Part shown: in pieces, positions 48,114 through 56,249 of the stretch | Layout: each line of letters begins with the position of its first letter | How positions within the stretch are numbered: the stretch's first letter is position 1 | NCBI RefSeq assembly: GCF_001423585.1 | Contig: NZ_LMOP01000008.1 | Coordinates: 670,982-734,981 of the forward strand | DNA length: 64,000 nt | Source: Xanthomonas sp. Leaf148 | GTDB lineage: Bacteria > Pseudomonadota > Gammaproteobacteria > Xanthomonadales > Xanthomonadaceae | Reading direction: 5' to 3' | The notes under the pieces: generated by a model | What the model was told of the DNA's origin: nothing | Seen by the model: only the letters and a program-made list of their open reading frames with translations | Databases searched by the model: none | Translations under genes and position numbers: made by a program

Positions 48114-48449
48114 TTAGCTGCGCCGTGTCTTGCCTGCTGCGCCGGCCTGCTCGCTGCCGGTGTCGAACTGCTGCTTGGCAAACTGCCCAAGCTCGCTGGA
48201 CATCTTCAAACCCATCCCGACCACTTCCTGGTTGGCCGAGGCCAGACGTTCCAGGTTGTCGCGGGCCAGTTGCAGACCTTTCGGCCAGAGCGTCTGGTAG
48301 GCACCCAGGTCGCGTGCCTGCGCAAACTCACCGAAGAAACTGGTGGTGGCGGTGACGTTCTGCTCCAGCGTGTCCAATGCCAACTGATTGGCACGTGCTG
48401 CAGCGGAGGCGAACTGACTGGTAAAGCTGTTTTCGAACTGCGCCGACAT
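48114..48449 (-). CDS. Phasin-family protein
   Basis: A 111-residue helical protein with the phasin pattern: FTSQFASAAARANQLALDTL, a middle with VTATTSFFGEFAQARDL and a long amphipathic helix. Phasins coat polyhydroxyalkanoate granules, but in Xanthomonas small phasin-like proteins may serve other roles. ATG 48449 follows a purine-rich GAAGGGGTTCGCA; an upstream in-frame start at 48569 adds unrelated sequence. Confidence 0.8.
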   Translation of the reverse strand: MSAQFENSFTSQFASAAARANQLALDTLEQNVTATTSFFGEFAQARDLGAYQTLWPKGLQLARDNLERLASANQEVVGMGLKMSSELGQFAKQQFDTGSEQAGAAGKTRRS

Positions 48450-48640
48450 TGCGAACCCCTTCGGGAAAGCCGTGACCGTTTGTTGCGTTGCAGCATACGC
48501 GGATATTGTTGCGATGCAACACGTTTCCTGAAGTTTTCCCAAACTTCGTTGGAAAGCTTTGCAATTCAAACGGTTAGATGATCGTCAAAAACGACGAAAC
48601 CGCCCATCAGGCGGCTTCGGGTCAAACAGTGCGCATGCGG

Positions 48641-48994
48641 TCAACCGCGATAGCGGCAGCCGGACGTGCAGGTTTCATGCACCACAATCTCGCTCAACTG
48701 CGGCAAGGCCGGCTTGAGCTGCTGCCAGATCCAGATCGCCAGCCGTTCGCTGGTCGGGTTCTCCAGCCCCTCGATGTCATTGAGGTAATGGTGGTCCAGG
48801 CGGTCGTAGATCGGCTGGAAGGCCGCCTTGATATCGCCGAAATCCATGATCCAGCCGGTGTCGGCACCCGGTTCGCCGCTGACGTGCAGCTCGACTCGGA
48901 ACGAATGGCCGTGCAGCCGGGCGCACTTGTGGCCGGGCGGCACATTGGGAAGCCGATGCGCGGCTTCGAGCGTAAAGACTTTGAAGATATCCAT
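48641..48994 (-). CDS. queD: 6-carboxytetrahydropterin synthase
   Basis: A 117-residue enzyme of queuosine synthesis. Zinc ligands His13, His28 and His30 and the catalytic Cys24 appear in [20 protein letters not shown], and HHYLND and [12 protein letters not shown] follow as in QueD. ATG 48994 fits the family start; the frame is open to a TTG at 49009. Confidence 0.94.
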   Translation of the reverse strand: MDIFKVFTLEAAHRLPNVPPGHKCARLHGHSFRVELHVSGEPGADTGWIMDFGDIKAAFQPIYDRLDHHYLNDIEGLENPTSERLAIWIWQQLKPALPQLSEIVVHETCTSGCRYRG

Positions 48995-49118
48995 GACGGT
49001 GATCGGCAAGCAGTAACGAAAGGGAAGGGCAGGTGCCGGCGTGGTGCCGGATCACGCAAGGGTCCGGACCGGCCGGGCCCGATACAAAACAGGCCTGAAT
49101 ACAAAGCGGGCCTGATAC

Positions 49119-49145
49119 AACAAGGGCCGCATGGCGGCCCTTGTT
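49119..49145. terminator. Hairpin terminator of rhlE
   Basis: AACAAGGGCCGC pairs with GCGGCCCTTGTT around ATG, about 20 bases beyond the rhlE stop. Confidence 0.75.
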
Positions 49146-49163
49146 CTCAGCAGACGCTGTCTA

Positions 49164-50549
49164 TCAGGCGCCGCGGTTGGCCGGACGGCCAGCGCCGCCA
49201 CGGCTGTCGCGCCGGCCGGCACCTGCGCCCGCATTGGCCTGACGCGGCCCAGCGCTGCGCTGGCCACCCGGCTTCTTCGGGCCGGCATGCGCATGCGCCT
49301 GACGCGGTGCATCGCCATGCGGACGACGCGCGTGGCTCTTGCGCGGTGCGCGATCGCCACCCGGCTGTTCGGCACGGCCCGGGGCGCTGTTGCCCCAACG
49401 GATCGGGGTCTGCGGCTCGTAGCCCGGCACGTCGCGGATTTCCACGTCGCGGCCCAGCATGCGCACGATCTGACGCAGCAGCTTGGCTTCGTCCTGCGCC
49501 ACCAGCGAGATCGCCTCGCCGGTAGAGCCGTTACGGCCGGTGCGGCCGATACGGTGCACGTAGTCCTCGGCCACCATCGGCAGGTCGTAGTTGATGACCT
49601 TCGGCAGCTGGTCGATATCGATACCGCGCGCGGCGATATCGGTGGCCACCAGCACGGTCACGCGGCCGGCCTTGAAGTCGCTCAGTGCACGCATGCGCTG
49701 GCCCTGGCTCTTGTTGCCATGGATCGCCGCGGTCTTGATGCCGGACTTTTCCAGGAACAGCGCCAGCTTGTCGCTGCCATGCTTGGTGCGCGCGAAGACC
49801 AGGGTCTGCTCGCGGCTGTCCTGCGCCAACAGGTGCAGCAGCAAATCGCGCTTGCGCGCGCCATCGACCGGGTGCACGCGGTGGGTGATGCTCTCGGCCA
49901 CGGTGTTGCTCGGGGTGACCTGGATCTGCATCGGGTTGCGCATGAACTCCAGCGCCAGCTGCTTGATGTTCTCTTCGAACGTCGCCGAAAACAGCAGGGT
50001 CTGACGGTCCTGGCGCGGCAGCTTGGTCAGGATGCGCTTGATCGACGGCAAAAAGCCCATGTCGAGCATGCGGTCGGCTTCGTCCAGGATCAGCACTTCG
50101 ATGCCGGACAGGTCCACGCTGCGACGCTCGATATGGTCGATCAGACGGCCCGGGCAGGCAATCAGCAGGTCCACGCCACGACGCAGGGTGTCGAGCTGGT
50201 TGCCCATGCCTACGCCGCCGTAGATCACCGCGCTGGGAATGCGCAGGTACTTGCTATAGCCGCGCAGGCTGTCGTGCACCTGGGTGGCCAGCTCGCGGGT
50301 CGGGGTCAGGATCAGCGCGCGCGGCTTGCGCGGGCCATTGACCGGCTGCGGGGTGGTGCCCAGGTGCTGCAGCAGCGGCAGGCCGAATGCGGCAGTCTTG
50401 CCGGTACCGGTCTGTGCGCCTGCCAGCAGGTCGTGACCGGCCAGCACCAACGGGATCGCCTGCTGCTGGATCGCAGTGGGGGTTTCATAGCCCTGCTCGG
50501 CCAACGCGCGCAGCAGGAAGGGCGCAAGGCCCAGGGATTCAAAAGACAT
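49164..50549 (-). CDS. rhlE: DEAD-box RNA helicase, RhlE-like
   Basis: A 461-residue helicase. The motifs appear in order: Q motif (GYETPTAIQQQAIPL), AQTGTGKT, PTRELA, DEAD in LILDEADRMLDMGF, SAT and HRIGRTGR. From about residue 380 there is a basic Gly/Arg/Ala/Pro-rich tail that probably binds RNA non-specifically. ATG 50549 starts the family sequence MSFESLGL. The 377-base gap to the fumarylacetoacetase gene shows nothing further. Confidence 0.93.
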   Translation of the reverse strand: MSFESLGLAPFLLRALAEQGYETPTAIQQQAIPLVLAGHDLLAGAQTGTGKTAAFGLPLLQHLGTTPQPVNGPRKPRALILTPTRELATQVHDSLRGYSKYLRIPSAVIYGGVGMGNQLDTLRRGVDLLIACPGRLIDHIERRSVDLSGIEVLILDEADRMLDMGFLPSIKRILTKLPRQDRQTLLFSATFEENIKQLALEFMRNPMQIQVTPSNTVAESITHRVHPVDGARKRDLLLHLLAQDSREQTLVFARTKHGSDKLALFLEKSGIKTAAIHGNKSQGQRMRALSDFKAGRVTVLVATDIAARGIDIDQLPKVINYDLPMVAEDYVHRIGRTGRNGSTGEAISLVAQDEAKLLRQIVRMLGRDVEIRDVPGYEPQTPIRWGNSAPGRAEQPGGDRAPRKSHARRPHGDAPRQAHAHAGPKKPGGQRSAGPRQANAGAGAGRRDSRGGAGRPANRGA

Positions 50550-50926
50550 CAGGAAGCTCCAAGTAAAGCGTCGCCACCAGGCCAGGCCCGGAGCGCAAAC
50601 GCATTGCAGATGCAAAAAGTGAGGCTCGGAGCGTTCCCGTGAACCGCGCTGCGAGATGGTGGAACAACCCGATCAAGAAGCGATGGGTTTGTCGGCACCA
50701 CGAAAGGCGTCGGGTGGGGCGGGCGAGCGGATCGATCGATCCTGGCCTCGCCGGCGGTCCCAAAGGGAAACGGACGGCCGCATGCAGACCAGACAAGTGT
50801 ACGCGCGTTTGGCGCGCTGCACAAAAGACCGCGTCTGCGGTTGGGCTACGGGTCAGTTGTTTCAGGTGCAACCACTGTTGCAACAGGTCGTACAATCGGC
50901 CGATCAGCCACAGCAACAGGATCGTC

Positions 50927-51916
50927 ATGAAGCTAGGTTCCCTGAAGGAAGGCGGCCGCGATGGCAGCCTGATCGTGGTCTCACGCGACCTGAGCAAGGC
51001 CGTGCAGGCCACCGGCATCGCGCCGACGCTGCAGCGCGCGCTGGAAGACTGGAGCAACGTCGCGCCACGGCTGAACGCCTTGTCTGCCTCGCTCGACGAC
51101 GGCAGCGCCGATGGCGTCTTCGATCTGGATCTGCAGGCGCTGGCCGCGCCGCTCCCGCGCGCTTACGAATTCGTCGATGGCAGCGCCTACCTGCCGCATG
51201 TGGAGCGGGTGCGCCGCGCGCGCAATGCCGAGGTACCAGAGAGCTTCTACACCGATCCGCTGATGTACCAGGCCACCAGTGCCGGCTTCTACGGCCCGCG
51301 CGATGCCATCAAGGTGATCAGCGAAGACCACGGCATCGATCTGGAGGCCGAAATCGTGGTCATCACCGACGACGTGCCGATGGGGGTCTCGCCCGAACAG
51401 GCGGCCGCGCATATCCAGCTGATCGGCCTGGTCAACGATGTCTCGCTGCGCAACCTGATTCCGGCCGAGCTCGCCAAGGGCTTTGGCTTTGTGCAGTCCA
51501 AGCCGCGCTCGGCGTTGTCGCCGGTGTTCGTCACCCCCGACGAGCTGGGCGATGCGTGGCGCGACAGCAAGGTCCATCTGCCGCTGGTGACCCACGTCAA
51601 CGGTGCCTGGTTCGGTGCGCCGGAAGCGGGTAACGACATGCAGTTCGATTTCGCCCAGCTGATCGCCCACGCCGCCAAGACCCGTCCGTTGTCAGCCGGC
51701 ACGATTGTCGGCTCCGGCACCATCGCCAATCAGGACACCACGCTGGGCGCGTCGTGTTTTGCCGAACAGCGCGTGGTCGAGACCTTGCGCGATGGCAAGC
51801 CGAGTACGCCGTTCATGGCGTTCGGCGATGTGGTGCGGATCGAGATGTTCGATGCCAGCGGCGCCAGTATCTTCGGCGCGATCGAGCAGCGCGTCGAACG
51901 GCAGCCATTGCCATGA
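50927..51916 (+). CDS. Fumarylacetoacetate hydrolase family protein
   Basis: A 329-residue enzyme of the FAH superfamily, probably splitting fumarylacetoacetate in tyrosine breakdown. Metal ligands are seen in DLEAEIVVITDD and GLVNDVSLRN, and TIVGSGTIANQD is the conserved C-terminal segment. The pairing with maiA, 43 bases downstream, supports the substrate. ATG 50927 begins the family sequence MKLGSLKEGGRDG. Confidence 0.9.
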   Translation: MKLGSLKEGGRDGSLIVVSRDLSKAVQATGIAPTLQRALEDWSNVAPRLNALSASLDDGSADGVFDLDLQALAAPLPRAYEFVDGSAYLPHVERVRRARNAEVPESFYTDPLMYQATSAGFYGPRDAIKVISEDHGIDLEAEIVVITDDVPMGVSPEQAAAHIQLIGLVNDVSLRNLIPAELAKGFGFVQSKPRSALSPVFVTPDELGDAWRDSKVHLPLVTHVNGAWFGAPEAGNDMQFDFAQLIAHAAKTRPLSAGTIVGSGTIANQDTTLGASCFAEQRVVETLRDGKPSTPFMAFGDVVRIEMFDASGASIFGAIEQRVERQPLP

Positions 51917-51959
51917 CGCGCAGCGTCCTGCCGGCGGGCGCGGTCACTGGCGGCCGCGC

Positions 51960-52622
51960 ATGAGCGCGGCGCTGGAGCTGTTTTCGTACTGGCGTTCGAG
52001 CGCGGCGTATCGCGTGCGCATCGGGCTGCACCTGAAGTCGCTGGCCTATGTCACGCACCCGGTGCATCTGGTGCGCGACGGCGGCGAGCAGCATGCCGCC
52101 GCCTACGCGCAACTCAATCCGCAGGAGCTGGTGCCGACGCTGCGCCACGGCGCGGTGGTGATTCCGCAGTCGCTGGCGATTCTGGAGTATCTGGAAGAGG
52201 CCTTTGCGGATAGTGCGCAGCTGTTGCCAGCCGCCCCAGCCGACCGCGCCCTCGTGCGCGCGCTGGCGCAGGTCATCGCCTGCGATGTGCATCCGCTCAA
52301 CAATCTGCGCGTCACCCACTACCTGGAGCGCGGCGTTGCGCTGGACGCGGCGCAACGCCAGCAGTGGACGCAGCACTGGATGCAGTGCGGCTTCAGCGCG
52401 CTGGAAGCGCAACTTGCGCAAGACCCGCGCACCGGGACGTTCTGCCATGGCGAGACGCCGGGCCTGGCCGATTGCGTGCTGATCCCGCAGCTCTACAACG
52501 CGCGTCGGTTCGAGGTCGATCTGACACCGTATCCCACCTTGCAACGGATCGAACGACAGTGCCTGGCACTCCCGCAATTCGACGCTGCCCGGCCAGAAGC
52601 CCAACCCGACGCGGCGGTGTGA
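51960..52622 (+). CDS. maiA: Maleylacetoacetate isomerase
   Basis: A 220-residue zeta-class glutathione transferase. The signature ELFSYWRSSAAYRVRIGLHL holds the catalytic Ser-Ser motif, followed by NPQELVPTLRHG and QSLAILEYLEE for glutathione binding. It acts just before fumarylacetoacetase in tyrosine degradation, which fits the gene order. ATG 51960 is preferred over an upstream in-frame start inside the preceding gene. Confidence 0.94.
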   Translation: MSAALELFSYWRSSAAYRVRIGLHLKSLAYVTHPVHLVRDGGEQHAAAYAQLNPQELVPTLRHGAVVIPQSLAILEYLEEAFADSAQLLPAAPADRALVRALAQVIACDVHPLNNLRVTHYLERGVALDAAQRQQWTQHWMQCGFSALEAQLAQDPRTGTFCHGETPGLADCVLIPQLYNARRFEVDLTPYPTLQRIERQCLALPQFDAARPEAQPDAAV

Positions 52623-52870
52623 GTGCAGCGAGATGTTCGACGGTGGCAGCAGTCCTTCGGCCACCGTCCCTCACAGGCAGGAAACGTGCGGCGCGTTGAA
52701 GCGGTGCCTAGTGTTGAAGCGGTGCAGAGTAAGGTGAGGGCTTGAACGACAGCCCTGATCCGCGCCAAACCCCAGCCACGGGCCGCAACGGAAACAAATC
52801 AGTCGCAGCGGGCCGCGCCAGAAGCAGATCAGTCACAGCGCGCCATCACCGCGCGCGTCAAGGCCCATGG

Positions 52871-52894
52871 CCTTCTCCCGCACGCGGGAGAAGG
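52871..52894. repeat. REP-like GGGAGAAGG hairpin and flank
   Basis: CCTTCTCCCGC pairs with GCGGGAGAAGG (11 bp) around AC, followed by GGCGCGCAGCGCCGGATGAGGG. This wording is familiar from dispersed REP-like repeats in Xanthomonadaceae. It lies between convergent maiA and pilU and may act as their terminator. Confidence 0.65.
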
Positions 52895-52934
52895 TGGCGC
52901 GCAGCGCCGGATGAGGGCGCTGCCGCATTCCCAA

Positions 52935-54068
52935 TCAAATAAACCCGTGACTGATCTTCGGCGCCGACGCTGCCTCGTAATCCGCATACGGGTCGTGCTC
53001 GCCGGAGCCGCCTTCGGACAGGCGGAACTTCAGCGCCAGGCCATCGCGCGAATCGGCTGCACGCAGCGCTTCTTCCTGCTCGATCTCGCCGGTCTTGACC
53101 ATGCGGAACAGGCATTGATCGAAGGTTTGCATGCCTTCTTCCAACGACTCTTCCATCGCCGCCTTGACCTCGTGCACCTGGCCGCGACGCAGCAGGTCGC
53201 GGATCATCGGGGTATTGAGCAACACTTCGGTGGCGGGGCGGCGGCGGCCGTCCACGCCCTTGACCAGACGCTGCGAGACCACCGCGCGCAGATTCAGCGC
53301 CAGGTTCATCAGCACGTTTTTGTGCGCGCTTTCCGGGAAGAAATTGAGGATGCGCTCGATGGTCTGGTCGGCGTTGTTGGAATGCAACGTCGCCAGGCAC
53401 AGATGACCGGTTTCGGCGAACGCGATGGCTGCCTCCATGGTCTCGGCATCCAGGATTTCGCCGATCAGGATCACGTCCGGCGCTTCGCGCATCGCATTCT
53501 TCAGCGCGCTCTGGAAGGCGTGCGTGTCCAGGCCCACCTCGCGCTGGTTCACGATCGACATCTTGTGCTTGTGCAGATATTCGATCGGGTCCTCGATGGT
53601 GAGGATGTGCCCGGTGGTGGTGCTGTTGCGGTGGTCGATCATCGACGCCAGCGAGGTCGACTTGCCGGAGCCGGTCGAGCCGACCACCAGCACCAGCCCG
53701 CGCGGGGTCATGATGACGTCCTTGAGCACCTGCGGCAGGTTGAGCTCTTCGATGCTCGGGATCCGGCTGCGGATGGCGCGGATCACCATGCCCACCTCGC
53801 CACGCTGCTTGAACACGTTCACGCGGAAGCGGCCGGCATCGGGCAGGGCGATGGCCATGTTGAGCTCGAGCTCGCGCTCGAACTGCGGCACCTGGCCCTC
53901 GTCCATCAATGAGTAAGCGATTTTCTTGACCATCCCCGGCGGCAACCCCGTGTTGCCGAGCGGGTAGAGCTTGCCTTCGATCTTGATGTACACCGGCGCG
54001 CCGGTGGTCAAGAACATGTCCGAGGCATTCTTTTCGGTCATCAGCTTCAGGAAGTAGCCGATATCCAT
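52935..54068 (-). CDS. pilU: Type IV pilus retraction accessory ATPase PilU
   Basis: A 377-residue PilT-family ATPase. Walker A GSTGSGKST (near residue 130), the Asp box and Walker B (EAPDVILIGEIL), and the His box (GHLCLATLHSNNADQTIERI) are present. The C-terminal extension with DPYADYEAASAP and the IGEILD rather than IGEMRD wording fit PilU rather than PilT; no pilT lies beside it here. ATG 54068 is the family start; a TTG lies two codons upstream. Confidence 0.9.
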   Translation of the reverse strand: MDIGYFLKLMTEKNASDMFLTTGAPVYIKIEGKLYPLGNTGLPPGMVKKIAYSLMDEGQVPQFERELELNMAIALPDAGRFRVNVFKQRGEVGMVIRAIRSRIPSIEELNLPQVLKDVIMTPRGLVLVVGSTGSGKSTSLASMIDHRNSTTTGHILTIEDPIEYLHKHKMSIVNQREVGLDTHAFQSALKNAMREAPDVILIGEILDAETMEAAIAFAETGHLCLATLHSNNADQTIERILNFFPESAHKNVLMNLALNLRAVVSQRLVKGVDGRRRPATEVLLNTPMIRDLLRRGQVHEVKAAMEESLEEGMQTFDQCLFRMVKTGEIEQEEALRAADSRDGLALKFRLSEGGSGEHDPYADYEAASAPKISHGFI

Positions 54069-54167
54069 GCGCAATGGTTCCCCAACAAACAGCAGCGTCT
54101 CGTTGCAAGTCCGCCGCAGGCTTCCGACAATGGCCGTGCTCGAGACTTCCTCGCTACGGCTCCCCTA

Positions 54168-54551
54168 ATGACGGCTAGCTTCGCATACTTGCGGCGATCC
54201 CTGTATGGCATCGCCTGTTTCATGGTTCTTTCCTCTCCGGCCGCCGCCCAGGTGGCACCGGAGCTCACTGCCGCCGAACAGGCCGTACAACGCGCCACCC
54301 AGGCCGATGCCGACCAATACGCCCCGGATCTGGTCAACCTGGCCCGCCAGGAATTGATGCAGGCCCAGCAGGCGCAACTGGACAAGCGACAGCGCAAGGA
54401 GGTGCCGCAGATCGCCCTGCGCGCCGCCGCCGATGCCGATCTGGCCAAAGCGCGCAGCGAAGAGGCCGTGGTCAGCGCCCAGCTGGAGCAACGTCGCAAG
54501 GAAGTGGCGCAGCTGCAGAACACCCTCAACACCGGGGAGAACGGCCGATGA
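54168..54551 (+). CDS. DUF4398-like exported protein
   Basis: A 127-residue protein with a signal peptide (SLYGIACFMVLSSPAAA) and a helical body: APELTAAEQAVQRATQADAD, then LARQELMQAQQAQLDKRQRK and EEAVVSAQLEQRRKEVAQLQ. This is the DUF4398 pattern, probably a coiled coil. Its stop overlaps the next start as ATGA, so the two are coupled and likely work together in the envelope. Confidence 0.8.
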   Translation: MTASFAYLRRSLYGIACFMVLSSPAAAQVAPELTAAEQAVQRATQADADQYAPDLVNLARQELMQAQQAQLDKRQRKEVPQIALRAAADADLAKARSEEAVVSAQLEQRRKEVAQLQNTLNTGENGR

Positions 54552-55438
54552 AACTGCGTCCCTTGCTTTACATCGGTGCGCTGAGCCTGGCCACGCTGTC
54601 TCCGCTGGCCATGGCCGCCAAGGACGACCCGCAGGCCGACGCGCTCAATCGGCGGCTGGCAGCGTTGCAGAACGACCCGCAGACCAGTGATCTGGCCCGC
54701 TACGAGCGGCTGCAGGCCCAGCAAAGCGTGGCGGCACTGGCCGAGGCCAAGCGCCGCGACCGCGATGCGCTGGTGTTTCTGGCCGACCGCCGGGTCGAGA
54801 TCGCCGAGCTCACCGCCCGCACCGCACTGGCCCGGCGCGAGCTGGACCGCCTGGAAGGCACTCGCAACGATTTGCTGATCGAAGCCAGCCGCCGTGACGC
54901 CTCGCGCGCCCGGCAGGAGGCCGAGCGTCTGCGTGTGCAGGCGCAGATCCAGGCCGAGGAGGCCGAGCGCATGCGTCAGGCCGCCGAACAGGAAACCCTG
55001 GCCCGCCAGGATGCCGAGCTGGCGTTGACCAGCGTGGCCGGCAAGCAGACCGCCAAGCTCAATGCCGCCCAGCAGAAGGCCATCCAGCTCGCCCATGAAG
55101 AAGCCGAGTTGGTGGCCGGCGCCAAGCTGCCGTCGTCCAAGGTGGACAGCCGCGGCGAAGTGTTCTCGCTGGGCAGCGGCGCGTTCGGTGGCAAGGCGGC
55201 CTTGTCCGGCGATGCGGCCGGGCAGGCCAAGGCGTTGGCCGAGTATCTGAACATCGGCAAGAAGGGGCGGGTCAGCATCGTCGGCTTCGACAGCGATGCG
55301 GGCACAGCCAAGAAGCGTGCCGAGGCCCTTCGCGACGCGTTGGTCGCTGGCGGTGTCGCGGCATCGCGGCTGCAGGTCAGTGGTGGCAAGGGTGCCGCCA
55401 GCAAAACGCGTGCGGCCGAGGTCGTTGTAGCGCCGTAG
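54548..55438 (+). CDS. OmpA-like periplasmic protein with coiled coil
   Basis: A 296-residue protein. A signal peptide (LLYIGALSLATLSPLAMAA) is followed by a long Ala/Glu/Arg/Gln-rich coiled coil (about residues 40-185) and a C-terminal OmpA-like domain, with VSIVGFDSDAGTAKKRAEAL and DALVAGGVAASRLQVSGG. The usual peptidoglycan-binding TD-xx-G is not kept (FDSDAG), so binding is uncertain. It is co-translated with the DUF4398 gene. Confidence 0.8.
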   Translation: MKLRPLLYIGALSLATLSPLAMAAKDDPQADALNRRLAALQNDPQTSDLARYERLQAQQSVAALAEAKRRDRDALVFLADRRVEIAELTARTALARRELDRLEGTRNDLLIEASRRDASRARQEAERLRVQAQIQAEEAERMRQAAEQETLARQDAELALTSVAGKQTAKLNAAQQKAIQLAHEEAELVAGAKLPSSKVDSRGEVFSLGSGAFGGKAALSGDAAGQAKALAEYLNIGKKGRVSIVGFDSDAGTAKKRAEALRDALVAGGVAASRLQVSGGKGAASKTRAAEVVVAP

Positions 55439-55499
55439 TGCAAGTGGTTGGAAGTTAAGGTCTTTTAACCCGGGCATGACGCCCGGTTGAACCGCGGTC

Positions 55500-55772
55500 A
55501 CTGATTGCGCCAAGGAACGGCAAAAGCAGCCGTTCCGGCCTTGAACCCCCTCCGCGACCGGCGTAGGGTCGTACCTCCGGGCAGCAACTCCGCCGCCCGG
55601 AAAGTACGGAGGGCCGGGCCAGTGACGCAAGGGCACGCAGCGACGCAAGCGGTTGGAACAGATGGTGGTTTCGTCAGTGCGTCTGCCGTTGTGACCTTTG
55701 CCAACGTGACTCGTGGGTCTTCCATTCCCAAGCAGCGCCCTGTGCCGTCCGCGGCCGGGGCGTTCTTGTTTT
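55500..55772 (+). ncRNA. Candidate structured RNA upstream of ydcH
   Basis: The 353-base gap contains a perfect 8-bp hairpin GGAACGGC/GCCGTTCC (55514-55536), a nested stem CCTCC-GGGC...GCCC-GGAGG (about 55575-55610), and an intrinsic-type terminator at 55736-55772. It ends just before the ydcH ribosome binding site. An 89-residue open frame through it has no family features and starts with TTG. It could be a small RNA or a leader of ydcH. It does not match rnpB, ffs, ssrA or a riboswitch I could recall. Confidence 0.4.
55736..55772 (+). terminator. Terminator directly before ydcH
   Basis: CGCCCT pairs with GGGGCG, enclosing an inner GCCG/CGGC stem, followed by TTCTTGTTTT. The T tract ends only 6 bases before the AAGGAGG of ydcH. 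Confidence 0.65.
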
Positions 55773-55791
55773 AAGTGAAGGAGGTAACGCC

Positions 55792-56010
55792 ATGTTCGAA
55801 GGGCAACCGCAGACCGAAATCGACGCATTGATCAAGTCCGATCCCGAGTTCAAGCAGCTGTACCAACGCCACAAGCTCTTGAACAAGAAATGCATGGATG
55901 CCGAACTTGGGGTACTCCCCATCGACGACGTGACCTTGGGTCAGATGAAACGCGAAAAATTGCAGGCCAAAGAAAAACTCACCCGGATGTACGACCAGCT
56001 CACGCACTGA
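55792..56010 (+). CDS. YdcH/DUF465 family protein
   Basis: A 72-residue charged helical protein with the DUF465 pattern: a DPEFKQLYQRHKLLNKK segment and MKREKLQAKEKLTRMYDQL. Function is not established. AAGGAGG precedes the ATG at ideal spacing. It is flanked by terminators on both sides, so it is probably a single-gene transcript, or one controlled by the upstream terminator. Confidence 0.85.
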   Translation: MFEGQPQTEIDALIKSDPEFKQLYQRHKLLNKKCMDAELGVLPIDDVTLGQMKREKLQAKEKLTRMYDQLTH

Positions 56011-56041
56011 TCCTTCCCCACCGTTAGAACAAGTTCACCGT

Positions 56042-56094
56042 CGCGGGCGGTGGCAGCCTCCTCGTCGGCTGTCACCGTCCGCGTCTTTCGTTTT
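56042..56094 (+). terminator. Rho-independent terminator of ydcH
   Basis: CGCGGGCGGTG pairs with CACCGTCCGCG (one wobble), with an inner GGCAGCC/GGCTGTC stem, followed by TCTTTCGTTTT. Confidence 0.85.
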
Positions 56095-56249
56095 GGCATA
56101 GGCCTGCTGTGCGACGCGCTGCTCTTTGTGAGCAGTTGAGCACGCTCGTTCATGGGCGGGCACGATCGTTTCCCGCCTGAATGAGCATTCCCCGGCCGTT
56201 CGTCGGATAATGATCGGCCTAGCCCGCGCGGCGCAGCGACGATATCCCG

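Noticed and set aside
55600-55660. Resemblance of GACGCAA and CCGGA-like pieces to a cyclic-di-GMP riboswitch
   Set aside because: The pieces are in the wrong order and the conserved core around the ligand is missing.
55505-55774. 89-codon open frame before ydcH
   Set aside because: TTG start without ribosome binding site, basic low-information translation, and it runs through strong hairpins and a terminator; an RNA is more likely.
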